Made by a program: the position numbers and the translations under genes
In this document: positions 52,472 to 61,979 of the stretch, piece by piece
How the letters are laid out: every line of letters begins with the position of its first letter
Numbering within the stretch: position 1 is the first letter of the stretch
From: CAWCAW01 sp963714125
GTDB taxonomy: Bacteria > Actinomycetota > Acidimicrobiia > Acidimicrobiales > UBA8190
Direction of reading: 5' to 3'
DNA: 64,000 bases
NCBI GenBank assembly: GCA_963714125.1
Contig: OY970234.1
Location: 62,001 to 126,000 of the forward strand
The notes under the pieces: generated by a model
Databases searched by the model: none
What the model saw: only the letters and a program-made list of their open reading frames with translations
Told to the model about the DNA's origin: nothing

Positions 52472-52558
52472 ACCGTCAGGCTACCGATCCCTTGGCACCA
52501 CGACCTTTCAGCCACAAGCCCCGGACGCCATCTCCGTAGGCCGAATTAGACTTGTTCG

Positions 52559-53032
52559 ATGCCCGCCGCCAAGAGCACCGTTGCCGCCATTGAGGGCTGG
52601 TTCACCCTTGATGAGTCCGAGCCCGCCCTGCTGGGCAGCAAATGCCGCACGTGCGGGACCTACGCATTCCCCAAAGAGGCCTTCTACTGCCGCAACCCGG
52701 CATGCGACGGAACGGTGTTCGACGAGGTTCCCCTCAGTCGGCGCGGCAAGGTGTGGTCCTACACCGACGCCTGCTACAAACCCCCGCCGCCCTACGTGGC
52801 CGCCGACCCCTACCAGCCGTTTTGTATAGCGGCCGTGGAGCTGGCCGTCGAGAAGATGGTGGTGATGGGCCAGGTCGTGCCTGAGGTCGCCGTTGACGAT
52901 CTGGCGGTGGGCGACGAGGTTGAGCTCGTCTTGGACACGCTGTACGAGGACGACGACAACCGGTACCTGGTATGGAAGTGGCGACCAACGGCACCACGGA
53001 GCCAGGGCACCGCGGAGGCCGCAAATGCCTGA
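52559..53032 (+). CDS. DUF35 zinc-ribbon OB-fold protein, thiolase partner
   Basis: A 157-residue acyl-CoA-binding accessory protein. The rubredoxin-like zinc ribbon CRTCG...FYCRNPAC (four Cys, about residues 30-50) is followed by an OB-fold (GKVWSYTDACYK to DEVELVLDTLYEDD). In characterised actinobacterial systems DUF35 proteins pair with a thiolase or aldolase of the lipid-transfer-protein class in sterol or fatty acyl side-chain breakdown. Its stop overlaps the start of the thiolase gene by 8 bases, so the pair is coupled. Confidence 0.9.
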   Translation: MPAAKSTVAAIEGWFTLDESEPALLGSKCRTCGTYAFPKEAFYCRNPACDGTVFDEVPLSRRGKVWSYTDACYKPPPPYVAADPYQPFCIAAVELAVEKMVVMGQVVPEVAVDDLAVGDEVELVLDTLYEDDDNRYLVWKWRPTAPRSQGTAEAANA

Positions 53033-54227
53033 CAACCAACGGGTGGTCGTGCTCGGAGCGGGGATGCACCCCTGGGGCAAGTGGGGGCGCAACTTCGTCG
53101 AGTACGGCGTGGCCGCCGCCAAGGCGGCCCTGGCTGATGCCGGCGTGGCGTGGACCGATATCCAGTTCGTATCGGGTGCCGACACGATCCGAAACGGCTA
53201 CCCCGGCTTCATCGCCGGAGCGACCTTCGCGCAAGCCCTGGGATGGACCGGGGCCCGGGTGTCGAGTTGCTACGCGGCCTGCGCATCGGGGGCCACGGCC
53301 ATCGCCGCGGCTCGGGCCCAGATCCTCGCCGGTCTCTGCGACGTCGCCTTGGTGGTGGGTGCCGACACCACCCCGAAAGGGTTCTTCGCCCCCGTCGGAG
53401 GCGATCGCAAAGATGATCCGGACTGGTTGCGGTTCCATCTCATGGGCGCCACCAATCCCACCTACTTCGCCCTTTACGCGCGGCGCCGTATGGAGCTGTT
53501 CGGGGCCACCGAGCACGACTTCGCCGCCATCAAGGTGAAGAACGCCCGACACGGACTGGCCAACCCGAATGCCCGTTATCGCAAGGACGTCACCATCGAG
53601 GAAGTGCTCGAGTCACCCATGGTGGCCGACCCCCTGCGTCTGTTGGAGATCTGCGCCACCTCCGACGGCGGCGCAGCCTTGGTGCTGTGCAGCGCCGAAT
53701 ACGCCCGCCGCCATGGCGGAACCCAGAAGCATGTAGAGATTGCCGCCGTGTCGACAGTGACGCCGCGCTTTCCACAAACGGTGATCGAGATGCCCAACTT
53801 CTCGACCGACTCCGCTGTCGCCGCGACCACGGTCGGAACTCCGGGCTTTCGCCATTCCATCGCCCACAGCGCCTACGAAGAGGCCGGGATCGGCCCCGAA
53901 GACGTCGACGTGGCCGAGGTCTACGACTTGTCGTCGGCATTGGAGCTCGACTGGTACGAGGACATCGGGCTGTGCAAGGAGGGGGAAGCCGAACGCCTTC
54001 TGCGCGACGGCGACACGGCCATCGGCGGCCGCATCCCGGTCAACCCGAGTGGGGGCCTGTCGTGTTTCGGCGAGGCCATTCCCGCCCAGGCCATCGCCCA
54101 GGTGTGCGAGCTCGTATGGCAGCTGAGGGGACAGGCTGAGGGTCGACAGGTCGAAGGGGCCCGGGTCGGCGTGACGGCCAACCAAGGGCTCTTCGGTCAC
54201 GGCTCGAGCGTCCTGCTCAGCCGCTAG
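53025..54227 (+). CDS. Thiolase-family (lipid-transfer protein-type) acyl-CoA enzyme
   Basis: A 400-residue thiolase-fold protein. The N-terminal catalytic Cys position is in VSSCYAACASGATAI, the C-terminal GLSCFGEAIPAQAIAQ segment carries the other active-site Cys, and the APVGGD region links the halves. It resembles SCP-x/Ltp enzymes that work with DUF35 proteins, usually retro-aldol or thiolytic cleavage of acyl-CoA thioesters. The ATG at 53025 is chosen because it precedes VVVLGAGMHPWGKWG, the normal family start. Upstream in-frame residues overlap the DUF35 gene. Confidence 0.9.
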   Translation: MPDNQRVVVLGAGMHPWGKWGRNFVEYGVAAAKAALADAGVAWTDIQFVSGADTIRNGYPGFIAGATFAQALGWTGARVSSCYAACASGATAIAAARAQILAGLCDVALVVGADTTPKGFFAPVGGDRKDDPDWLRFHLMGATNPTYFALYARRRMELFGATEHDFAAIKVKNARHGLANPNARYRKDVTIEEVLESPMVADPLRLLEICATSDGGAALVLCSAEYARRHGGTQKHVEIAAVSTVTPRFPQTVIEMPNFSTDSAVAATTVGTPGFRHSIAHSAYEEAGIGPEDVDVAEVYDLSSALELDWYEDIGLCKEGEAERLLRDGDTAIGGRIPVNPSGGLSCFGEAIPAQAIAQVCELVWQLRGQAEGRQVEGARVGVTANQGLFGHGSSVLLSR

Positions 54228-54246
54228 CCCCGAAAGCAGGGCCGCC

Positions 54247-55065
54247 GTGGCGAACGTGTCCGAAGGGCCCGAAGTCGTACTCCTCGATGTCGCCGACGGT
54301 ATCGCCACCGTCACCTTGAACCGGCCTCAGGCCCGCAACGCCCTGTCCTCGGCCATACGACGACGTCTGCCCAAGGTCATCGCCGAGGCTGAGTCCAACG
54401 ACGACGTGGACGTGATCGTCCTGACGGGTGCCGACCCCGCCTTTTGCGCAGGGTTGGACCTCAAAGAACTCGCCACGACGGGCGGACCTCTGGGATCCAC
54501 CCGCCAAGCCCCGCCACCACCACCGCAACCTGGTGCGGCGTCGAGCAAACGCACCATGCTCCCGACCACCAAACCGTTGATCGGCGCCATCAACGGCGTA
54601 GCGGTCACCGGTGGCCTGGAGCTGGCGCTCAACTGCGACTTTCTCGTGGCGTCAGAGCGGGCGCGCTTTGCCGACACCCACGCCCGTATGGGCGTTCAGC
54701 CCTTGTGGGGGCTGTCGGTGCTCCTGCCCGAGGCCGTGGGTGTGCGCCGCGCTCGGGAGATGAGCGCGACAGGCAACTTTGTCGACGCCGCCACGGCGCT
54801 GGCATGGGGCTTGGTCAACCACGTCGTGGCGCACGACGAACTCTTGGATTTCGTGCGACGCCTGGCCGGCGACATCGTCACCAGTGACCAGCGGGCCTTG
54901 CAACGACTCTTCGCCACGTACCGCGAGGGCAGCCTGGTGACGGGAGCCGACGCGTGGGAGGTCGAGGCCCAAGCAGCGGCGCAATACCAAGGCGGCGGTG
55001 TCGACGTGGCTGAGATGGAGCGCCGCCGGCATGTGGTGGTGGAGCGAGGCCGCACCCAAGCCTGA
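54247..55065 (+). CDS. Enoyl-CoA hydratase/isomerase family protein
   Basis: A crotonase-fold enzyme of 272 residues. The N-terminal IATVTLNRPQARNALSSAI, the oxyanion-hole stretch DPAFCAGLDL and the second oxyanion region AVTGGLELALNCDFLVAS are intact. Of the two catalytic Glu positions in hydratases, the first lies near the LELAL segment; the second is not clearly seen. An insertion with PPPPPQPGAAS at about residue 97 is longer than usual. Gene order after DUF35 and thiolase suggests acyl-CoA degradation. GTG start, 19 bases after the thiolase stop. Confidence 0.88.
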   Translation: MANVSEGPEVVLLDVADGIATVTLNRPQARNALSSAIRRRLPKVIAEAESNDDVDVIVLTGADPAFCAGLDLKELATTGGPLGSTRQAPPPPPQPGAASSKRTMLPTTKPLIGAINGVAVTGGLELALNCDFLVASERARFADTHARMGVQPLWGLSVLLPEAVGVRRAREMSATGNFVDAATALAWGLVNHVVAHDELLDFVRRLAGDIVTSDQRALQRLFATYREGSLVTGADAWEVEAQAAAQYQGGGVDVAEMERRRHVVVERGRTQA

Positions 55066-55072
55066 CGGGCGA

Positions 55073-55303
55073 CTAGTGGCGCGAGGCGCGTGCGGCGGCT
55101 TTGCGGCCTGACTTGTGCCCAGATCGACGACCGGCGAAAAAGCCGATCAGGACTCCGAGCACCAGGGCTCCTCCCACCAACCACACGAAGCGAGGGTGGA
55201 AGGTCAAAGAAGCGAAGCGCAGCTTGATCTTCCTCGTCCTGTTTTCCAAGGCGAACAGGGTTCCCGCGGCCACCAGCGCGATGGCGACGATGGAGCGCGA
55301 CAC
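55073..55303 (-). CDS. Small LapA-like two-helix membrane protein
   Basis: A short protein with two hydrophobic segments, SIVAIALVAAGTLFALENR and VWLVGGALVLGVLIGFFAG. These are separated by a loop with KIKLRFASLTFHPRF and followed by a basic tail (RRSGHKSGRKAAARASRH). This matches the LapA (lipopolysaccharide assembly protein A-like) domain, frequent as a short actinobacterial protein. The GTG at 55303 is chosen. A TTG at 55360, overlapping the polyphosphate glucokinase stop, would add 19 Gly-rich residues and is equally possible. It lies just after the glucokinase on the same strand. Confidence 0.7.
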   Translation of the reverse strand: MSRSIVAIALVAAGTLFALENRTRKIKLRFASLTFHPRFVWLVGGALVLGVLIGFFAGRRSGHKSGRKAAARASRH

Positions 55304-55349
55304 GAGGCCGCCACCTCCACCGGGTGCCGCGCCCTCGCCTCCGCCTCGC

Positions 55350-56153
55350 CTAAACGGCAAGGCCCTGCTGTCCCCATAGCTTGATCCCGCCGAGAATGCC
55401 GGCGGAATTGTCGACGATGGTGATGTCGGCAGGAAGTTCCTCGGTGATCCGCTTGGCGTTGCCGCCACCGATGTAAAGGTGGTCGAAGAAGGTGAGATCC
55501 CGCAGCGTGTCTATGGCGATGCGTACTCGGCGGTTCCAGCGCTTGTCACCAACTTCCCGACGCACCGGTTCGCCCAGTTGCTCGTTGTAGGTGGCGCCTT
55601 TGCGAAATGGATGGTGAGCGAACTCGAGATGAGGCAGAAGCTTGCCGTCATAGAACAGCGCGGTGCCGACCCCGGTGCCGAGCGTGACGACCAGCTCGAG
55701 CCCTTGGCCGGCCACCACGGCCGCGCCCTGCAGATCGGCGTCGTTGGCCACCTTGGTGGGCTTCCCCAGTCGCGTCGTGAGCGTCCCGGCCAGATCGAAG
55801 CCCGTCCACTGCTTCAAGAGCGTTTTGTCCACGGCCGTATCGGGGCCGGCCACCGTGACGAAGTGCGACGCCGTGAGCACGTGGCCGAGGCGCACCATGC
55901 CCGGAAACCCCGCTGAGGCCCGATCGAATGCCGGCAGCGGCGCCACCAAGGCCACCAGATCGTCGACCAGCTTCGACGGCGGGCACGGATATGTGGTGGC
56001 AACACGCACCCGATCGGCGACCATGGCACCGTTGGCGTCGAGTACCGAGGCCTTGAGCCCGGTTCCGCCGATGTCGATGGCCAGCGTCAAAGGACTGACC
56101 GGTTTTGGCGGGCGTGATTCGGGTGCCGACGACGGCGACTCGGGTACCGACAC
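55350..56153 (-). CDS. ppgK: Polyphosphate glucokinase
   Basis: Phosphorylates glucose to glucose-6-phosphate using polyphosphate or ATP, an actinobacterial hallmark. The ROK-type fold shows TLAIDIGGTGLKASVLD, ASAGFPGMVRLGHV, KVANDADLQGAAVV, VVTLGTGVGTALFY and LEFAHHPFRKGATYNEQLG. The GIGGGNAKR-type C-terminal strand (YIGGGNAKRITEEL) completes the kinase. The 267 residues match PPGK. It suits a cell that also makes glucose through the GH15 and GH38 enzymes in this window. Confidence 0.94.
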   Translation of the reverse strand: MSVPESPSSAPESRPPKPVSPLTLAIDIGGTGLKASVLDANGAMVADRVRVATTYPCPPSKLVDDLVALVAPLPAFDRASAGFPGMVRLGHVLTASHFVTVAGPDTAVDKTLLKQWTGFDLAGTLTTRLGKPTKVANDADLQGAAVVAGQGLELVVTLGTGVGTALFYDGKLLPHLEFAHHPFRKGATYNEQLGEPVRREVGDKRWNRRVRIAIDTLRDLTFFDHLYIGGGNAKRITEELPADITIVDNSAGILGGIKLWGQQGLAV

Positions 56154-56280
56154 GCTCTATCCTCCTAGCCTCGTCGGCGCTGGTGGCCGACTCGTCCCAT
56201 CCACAACCATGCCACCGGACCGCCGCCTAGTGGGCTATCCCCGTGCTCCCCATGCGCCCCGGGGTCACTACCCTGCAGGC

Positions 56281-57705
56281 ATGGAGGACCAACCCTGGGC
56301 CGGGGACGCCTGCTCACTTGTCGACGCCTTTCGTACCGGGGCAATCACACCCCCCGAGGCCCTGGCGTTGTCGCTGGCCGCCATGGAACGTTCCGAGCTC
56401 AACGCGTTCAGCTATGTCGACGCCGACGCCGCCCGCCACAGCGCCGAGGTCGCCGATGTGTCGCTGCCTTTCGGTGGCGTTCCCGTGGGCATCAAGGAGC
56501 TCGAGTCCGTGCAAGGTTGGCCCTTCACCGAAGCGTCCTTGGTCTTCGCTGATCGCATGGGCAGCTCCACGACGACACAGGTCGATCGTCTGCGGGCGGC
56601 GGGTGCGGTGTTGGCGGGCCAAACCACGGCCAGCGAGTTCGGGGGGATCAACGTCACCCATACCAAGCTGCATGGCACCACCCGTAACCCATGGAACCTT
56701 GAGCGCACCCCGGGAGGCTCCTCGGGAGGCTCGGCCGCCGCAGTAGCCGGTGGGCTCCTGCCCATCGCGTCGGGCGCCGACGGAGGAGGATCGATCCGCA
56801 TCCCGGCCGGCTTCACCGGGATGTTCGGTCTCAAGACGACCTACGGCCGCATCCCCAAGGGCCCCTACGCGCACCAGATTCCCCACACCGTGACGGTGGG
56901 GTGCATCAGCCGCTCGGTGCGCGACACAGCGAGATGGCTCGATGTGTGCAACGGGTACGACCCGCATGACACCTTGAGCCTGCCCCGCGTGGAGGGATGG
57001 GAAGCCGCGCTCGGAAGCCATCGCCCCGACCTGCGGGGTCGGCGCGCCGTGATCGCCGTCGACCTGGGCGTCGCCGTCGTGCACCCGAGTGTCGTGCACG
57101 TGGTCACAGCGGCCGCTGAAGCGCTCATCGCCGATGCCGGCCTGACACGCGTGGACGTGGCGGTCAGCTTTCCTCCCGCCCTCTTCGAATGGGCCATGTC
57201 GAACCTGGTGACACTGCGCGCCGACTTGGGAGAGCTCTATCCGGCCTGTGAACAGGATCTGACCTTGGAGATCATGTTCGGGCTCAACATTGCCGCCCAT
57301 CACTACGACCTCGACATGGCCGCCGCGGCCGAGACCTTCCGGATCACCATGCACGAAGCCATGGCTGGACTGCTCGAGCAGGCGGATTTTGTCTTCGCCG
57401 CCGCCAATCCCGATGTTGCTTTCGCGGCAGAGGGACCCGTCCCCATGGCCGTCGGCGATGTCGACCTCATGGGGCTTTACGACAACGACATCGTGCGCGC
57501 CGGGGCCAACAACGGGGTGCTCACGTTTCCCGCCAACTTCGCGGGCAACCCGGCCATGTCCGTTCCCGCGGGCCAGATCGACGGCCTTCCGGTGGGGATG
57601 CAGGTCATCGGCCGCCATCACGAAGAGGCCCTGTTGCTTGATCTGGCCGCCGTGGCCGAGGCGAACCGGCCCTGGCCACTGGTGGCGCCCCAAAGCCCTC
57701 GGTAG
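56281..57705 (+). CDS. Amidase (amidase signature family), second copy
   Basis: A 474-residue amidase. The catalytic Lys is in VPVGIKELESV, the Ser/Gly-rich signature is TPGGSSGGSAAAVAGG with the cis-Ser, and the nucleophile Ser is in ADGGGSIRIPAGFTG. The ATG at 56281 is chosen because MEDQPWAGDACSLVDAFR begins the conserved N-terminal helix. Longer upstream frames run antisense through ppgK. It is only distantly similar to the amidase at 23166, so it probably acts on another amide. Two amidases in 64 kb are normal for soil or aquatic actinobacteria. Confidence 0.93.
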   Translation: MEDQPWAGDACSLVDAFRTGAITPPEALALSLAAMERSELNAFSYVDADAARHSAEVADVSLPFGGVPVGIKELESVQGWPFTEASLVFADRMGSSTTTQVDRLRAAGAVLAGQTTASEFGGINVTHTKLHGTTRNPWNLERTPGGSSGGSAAAVAGGLLPIASGADGGGSIRIPAGFTGMFGLKTTYGRIPKGPYAHQIPHTVTVGCISRSVRDTARWLDVCNGYDPHDTLSLPRVEGWEAALGSHRPDLRGRRAVIAVDLGVAVVHPSVVHVVTAAAEALIADAGLTRVDVAVSFPPALFEWAMSNLVTLRADLGELYPACEQDLTLEIMFGLNIAAHHYDLDMAAAAETFRITMHEAMAGLLEQADFVFAAANPDVAFAAEGPVPMAVGDVDLMGLYDNDIVRAGANNGVLTFPANFAGNPAMSVPAGQIDGLPVGMQVIGRHHEEALLLDLAAVAEANRPWPLVAPQSPR

Positions 57706-57722
57706 CTTCGAGGCGCCTACGG

Positions 57723-59048
57723 CTACGCCTCCAGCGACACCGGCAGGGCGGCCAGGCCCCGCAGGATGATGTTGTCCTTGTAGGACAACTCGCCTCCCAC
57801 CACCTCGAGGCGGCGGGCCCGTCCGAACAACGCCGATAGCGCTATCTGGGCTTCGAGGCGGGCCAAGGGCGCGCCGATGCAGTGGTGGATCCCGAACCCG
57901 AACCCGAGGTGGTTGTTGTCGGTGCGCGTCACGTCCAGCACATCGGGGTGATCGAACACGGCGGGATCACGGTTGGCCGAACCGATGAGGAGCATGGAGA
58001 AGTCACCTTTCTCCACCGTCACGCCCCCCACCTCCATATCCTCCAGCGCGTTACGACCGGTGAGTTGCACCGGCGGCACATACCGCAAGAGCTCCTCGAC
58101 ACCGCTACGCACGGCGGTGGGAGAACCGACGAATTTGGCAGCCTCTTCGGGATGCTCCATCAGCGCCAGGGCGCCGCCGGAGATCAGGTTCACCGTCGTC
58201 TCGTGGCCGGCCACCAACAACAAGATGCACGTGGACACCAGCTCGCCGGGGGTGAGGGCGTCGCCCTGCTCCTCGGCCTCGATCAGTCGCGTCAGTAGAT
58301 CGTCGCCGGGACGAGCCCGGCGCTGCTCGATGAGCGCCACGAAGTACTGGGCAAACGACAACACGGCGGCCAGGCGCTGTTGGGCGGCCTCGGGCGGCAG
58401 AAGGAAGTCGGGATCGAGCCCACGGGCCAACGCGTTGGACCACACCCGGAACTGTTCGTGATCCTCGGCGGGCACGCCGAGCATCTCCACGATGATCTGG
58501 ACGGGCAACGGATAGGCGTAATCGGCGACGAGGTCCACCTCCCGGCGCGCAAAGGCCGCGTCGAGGAGCTGCGCGCAGATCTGCTCGATACGCGGGCGCA
58601 GTCCTTCCACCACGCGCGGCGTAAAGGCTTTTTGCACCAGGCCTCGCAGCCGGGTGTGGTCGGGCGGATCACGGAACAAGAACGGAGCCATTTCCTCGAG
58701 CACCTGGCCAGCTCCCGACGAGGCCGTGTCGATATCGCGTAAGCGGCTGAAACGCTCGGGGTCGACGTTGCGTCCGTCACTGCTCGAGCGCCTGTCGCGC
58801 AAGATCTGCAGGCAGTCGGCGTGCCGGGTGAACACCCAGAAACCAAGAGGACTCCGATGTACCGGGTTCCGGGCGCGCAGCTCCGCGTAGACGGCATAGG
58901 GATCCGTCGCCCACGCCGGGTCGAAGGGATCCCACACCAGGGTGCCGGCGGCCGCCGCTTCGTCGCGCACGCTGCGCACCGAGTGGGTGATCTGGGCGTT
59001 GCGACGCGCCGCCAGCTCTCCGAGCGCGTCGTCGCTCTTGTGGCTCAC
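57723..59048 (-). CDS. Cytochrome P450
   Basis: A 441-residue soluble bacterial P450. The heme-binding loop FGFGIHHCIGAPLAR contains the Cys ligand, the I-helix is AGHETTVNLISGGAL (the AGxxT oxygen-activating motif) and the K-helix ExxR is in GVEELLRYVPPVQ. Position and length are typical. The GTG at 59048 is chosen because upstream residues are Trp/Pro/Arg-rich. Electron partners are not encoded nearby. The substrate is unknown; cholesterol- or fatty-acid-type substrates are common when acyl-CoA genes are near. Confidence 0.95.
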   Translation of the reverse strand: MSHKSDDALGELAARRNAQITHSVRSVRDEAAAAGTLVWDPFDPAWATDPYAVYAELRARNPVHRSPLGFWVFTRHADCLQILRDRRSSSDGRNVDPERFSRLRDIDTASSGAGQVLEEMAPFLFRDPPDHTRLRGLVQKAFTPRVVEGLRPRIEQICAQLLDAAFARREVDLVADYAYPLPVQIIVEMLGVPAEDHEQFRVWSNALARGLDPDFLLPPEAAQQRLAAVLSFAQYFVALIEQRRARPGDDLLTRLIEAEEQGDALTPGELVSTCILLLVAGHETTVNLISGGALALMEHPEEAAKFVGSPTAVRSGVEELLRYVPPVQLTGRNALEDMEVGGVTVEKGDFSMLLIGSANRDPAVFDHPDVLDVTRTDNNHLGFGFGIHHCIGAPLARLEAQIALSALFGRARRLEVVGGELSYKDNIILRGLAALPVSLEA

Positions 59049-59058
59049 GCCGACAACG

Positions 59059-60711
59059 CTACCGACCAGGCTCGGGGGGCACCACAGCGGAGGGCGCCAC
59101 CACGACGGGAGGTGTTTGGGCCTTGGCGCGCAAGACCCGATCCTTTTGCCACGGGCGCAGCCCCACGACAACGGGCGGCAGGTGGCCCGAGATCACGACC
59201 GCTTTGCCCGGCGCCAACCGGCGCAGTGCGTCGGCGGGAGCCAGCCGCTTGTACGTGGGCGTATGCGTCGTCGATACCCGACCTGAGCCGTCCACCGTCG
59301 TGGCCCGCACACCGATTTCGGCGTCACCGATGAGGGTGCTCACATGGTCGAGGGTGCCGGGATCGGCGAGCCCCGAGAGAAACACCTTGGCCCGGTGATT
59401 GTTGACGACGCTGCCGGCCCGCCCGCCATAGCGAGCGCTCACCTGGGCCAGGTCTTGAAAGACCGTCACCAGCTGCACGCCATGACCGGCGGCCGTCGAC
59501 GCCAACGTGTCGAGTTCGGCCAATGGAGCAACATTGGCGGCCTCGTCCAGGACCACCAGCAGCGGTGGGTCGAGCGGCGCCCCTTGGCGACCCGCACGCT
59601 CGTAGGCCGCTTCGATGACGACGGAGACCAGGGTGGCAAAGAGGGGTCGCAGGCGCTGCTGGTCATGAGCAGGGGCGCAGAGATAGAGCGTGTGCCGACC
59701 GTCGAGTATCCCGGCGGGATCGATGCTCGGCATGCCGACGGCGGGCGTCTCGGCTGAGGCAGCCACGTCGGGATCGGCGAAAGCCTCCACCACCGTTTCC
59801 GCCGTGGTGTACACGGCACTGCGTTGCCGATCGTCGCGACCCCAGCTGGCTCTTGCCGACTGCACTGCTTCCCACGCGCCGGCTCCTTCGAGGATGACAG
59901 CCACCTCGTCAACCACTTGATCGTCGATCCACCGCACGACATCGGTCATGGAACGACCCGACAAAGAGGCGGCCAGCAACAGGGGCGCCAAAAGCTTGGC
60001 GGCCGTGGCGTACCAGAAGTCGCCGTCGGTGAGCGCGCCCGCCGACGCTCGAGCCACCTCCGCCAGCGAGCGAGCTACCCGACGCGCCTCGGGCCACGTC
60101 GACGCCTCAGCGAGCGGCGACCAGTGATCGCAAGGGAGGCCGGAAGAGCCGGAGGGGTCATAGACCCATACCTGTCCGCAGGACTGTCGGAAGCCCAACG
60201 TGTGCCGGGCCAGGTCAGACTTGACCGACGCCGCCACCACGGGGCCTTCCCACTCCAATATGGCCGGTATGGCCAGCCCACTCGTCTTGCCGCTCTGGGT
60301 CGGACCGACGACGAGGACGGAGTGACCGGCTTCGGCGTACACGCGGCGACGCCCCACCGTGCCCAGCGCCAGGCGTCCGGCCGTGTTCTTGGATGCCAGC
60401 AGCGGGCGAAGCTCGCGCCCGGCTGCCCACGTGGCCGGCATATCCACCGAGCCGCGCCCACGACTGGCAACGCCGGGCACGAGTGACCGCAGGCCGCCGC
60501 GGCGCGGGGCCGACAACCGGGGGCGGCCTGAGCCGGTTGACCTCGTCGGTGCCGAAGGACCACGAGGTCCGGCGAAACCCCCGGGGCCACCAGAAGAACC
60601 TGAAGCACCGGCTGAGCGCGCCGCACTCATGTCACCACTGCCCGAGCGTGTCGAGATCCCCCACGCCGCGGCCAAGGCGGCGACGGCAGCGGCGGTGATG
60701 GGTGCGATCAC
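59059..60711 (-). CDS. TraD/VirD4-like type IV secretion coupling ATPase
   Basis: A DNA-pump-type ATPase of the TraG/TraD/VirD4 group, 550 residues. After a disordered N terminus rich in Gly, Ser and Pro (residues 1-85), the ATPase core has Walker A GPTQSGKTSGLAIPA and Walker B LLVVLDEAANVAPL. The helix GVQLVTVFQDLAQVSARYG and the strand AKVFLSGLADP are typical of coupling proteins. One short hydrophobic segment at the extreme N terminus may anchor it. Start is GTG overlapping the VirB4-like stop by four bases. It is expected to bring DNA or protein substrates to the transfer channel. Confidence 0.9.
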   Translation of the reverse strand: MIAPITAAAVAALAAAWGISTRSGSGDMSAARSAGASGSSGGPGGFAGPRGPSAPTRSTGSGRPRLSAPRRGGLRSLVPGVASRGRGSVDMPATWAAGRELRPLLASKNTAGRLALGTVGRRRVYAEAGHSVLVVGPTQSGKTSGLAIPAILEWEGPVVAASVKSDLARHTLGFRQSCGQVWVYDPSGSSGLPCDHWSPLAEASTWPEARRVARSLAEVARASAGALTDGDFWYATAAKLLAPLLLAASLSGRSMTDVVRWIDDQVVDEVAVILEGAGAWEAVQSARASWGRDDRQRSAVYTTAETVVEAFADPDVAASAETPAVGMPSIDPAGILDGRHTLYLCAPAHDQQRLRPLFATLVSVVIEAAYERAGRQGAPLDPPLLVVLDEAANVAPLAELDTLASTAAGHGVQLVTVFQDLAQVSARYGGRAGSVVNNHRAKVFLSGLADPGTLDHVSTLIGDAEIGVRATTVDGSGRVSTTHTPTYKRLAPADALRRLAPGKAVVISGHLPPVVVGLRPWQKDRVLRAKAQTPPVVVAPSAVVPPEPGR

Positions 60712-61964
60712 TCCATCGCCGCCGTGTCGGGAGCCTGGTGCTCGTGGCGCATGCGGGCGTCGGTGTCGACGAGGGCGCCTTCGTAGGGCGAGAGCCGGTG
60801 CTGTACCAGAAATGAACGGTTGGCCACCTTCCAGAGGCCCACGCCCCGCTGCAGATGCGGGATCAACTCCGCTTCGGTATCCGACAGGCCGAGCAGCTCG
60901 CGGGTCCGCTCGACCTCACCGGGAGGCTGCGCATAGACCACCCGGGTCTCTGAGTCCGACAACAACCCGTGCGCCAGACCCACTTGCTCCGATTGCGCTC
61001 CCCCCACGGCGGCCAGATCCGAAAGTCGGTGGAGCACGGCGACGTTGGACACGCCGCGAGCACGCGACAGCTTCCACGACGACTGCAACCATCGCGCTAC
61101 GCCCAGATTGGCGAGAATGGCCCACGCCTCGTCCACGACCACCACAACACCGTGGCGCTGACGACCGAGCCCGGCTTGCAACCACGCCGTGGCACACGTC
61201 ATCAGCACACCCAACGCAGCCGAGTGATAGACGGACGACAAGTCGAGCACCACCAGCGGACCGTCGAGCGACACGTTGGGCGTGGTGGGTCCATCGAACA
61301 TGCCGCGCAAGTCGCCCGCCACCAGACGGCGCAGCTCCAACGCCACCTGACGTCCGTCGGCGGCCAATGCGGCGGCATCACTGCGTATGGTGGCGGCCGC
61401 GCCTGGCGTCGGCGCCAGCAAGGCATCGACGACTCCGGGCAACGTCGGTACGCGCGTGTCGGTTACCTCAGCCACAGCCAGCTCGACGGCGGTGCGCTCG
61501 GTGGGAAGGATGTCACGACCGAGACTGGCGCAAGCCAAAGAGGCAAGAAGTTCGGCTCGGCGCCGAAACACTTCGTCCCTGTCCCCACCGGCGGGAGCAT
61601 CCAAGGGGTTGAGACGGACCGAGCCGCCGGGGTGCAGGGACACCGGCTCGATTCCCCACGCCCGAGCCAAGGCGTGATACTCGCCCTTCGGATCCACTAC
61701 CCAGGCCCGCCGGCCGAAGACGGCCTGACGCCACAGATACGTCTTGATGAGCGCGCTCTTCCCCCTGCCGATCTGACCGATCACCACCATGTTGGGATTG
61801 GTGAGGACGTTGCGTGCGTAAAGCTCGAATGGGTCATAGGTGAAGGCGCCGCCCAACAGGTCGCGGCCGATGAGCACACCGCCCCCGCCGAGGCCGGGCT
61901 CGGCCACAAACGGAAAGGCGGACCCCAGGTGGCGCGTGGTGGCGTGGTGCGCGGGCGTGGACAT
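60708..61964 (-). CDS. VirB4/ConE-like secretion ATPase
   Basis: A 418-residue ATPase of the VirB4/TraC group. An N-terminal segment (GVLIGRDLLGGAFTYDPFELYARNV) is followed by Walker A VVIGQIGRGKSALIK, an AWVVDPKGEYHALARAWG strand-loop, then Walker B VVVVVDEAWAIL and the C-terminal arginine-finger-like RTRELLGLSDTEAELI. It is shorter than VirB4 (about 800 residues), lacking the N-terminal half, as in actinobacterial SCO6881-type proteins. It lies between the SCO6880-like gene (15-base gap) and the TraD-like gene (4-base overlap). Confidence 0.88.
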   Translation of the reverse strand: MSTPAHHATTRHLGSAFPFVAEPGLGGGGVLIGRDLLGGAFTYDPFELYARNVLTNPNMVVIGQIGRGKSALIKTYLWRQAVFGRRAWVVDPKGEYHALARAWGIEPVSLHPGGSVRLNPLDAPAGGDRDEVFRRRAELLASLACASLGRDILPTERTAVELAVAEVTDTRVPTLPGVVDALLAPTPGAAATIRSDAAALAADGRQVALELRRLVAGDLRGMFDGPTTPNVSLDGPLVVLDLSSVYHSAALGVLMTCATAWLQAGLGRQRHGVVVVVDEAWAILANLGVARWLQSSWKLSRARGVSNVAVLHRLSDLAAVGGAQSEQVGLAHGLLSDSETRVVYAQPPGEVERTRELLGLSDTEAELIPHLQRGVGLWKVANRSFLVQHRLSPYEGALVDTDARMRHEHQAPDTAAME

Positions 61965-61979
61965 GGGTGAACCGTCGCC

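Noticed and set aside
56314..57693. A 459-codon minus-strand frame across the second amidase
   Set aside because: It is antisense to a gene with an intact amidase triad and has no family features.
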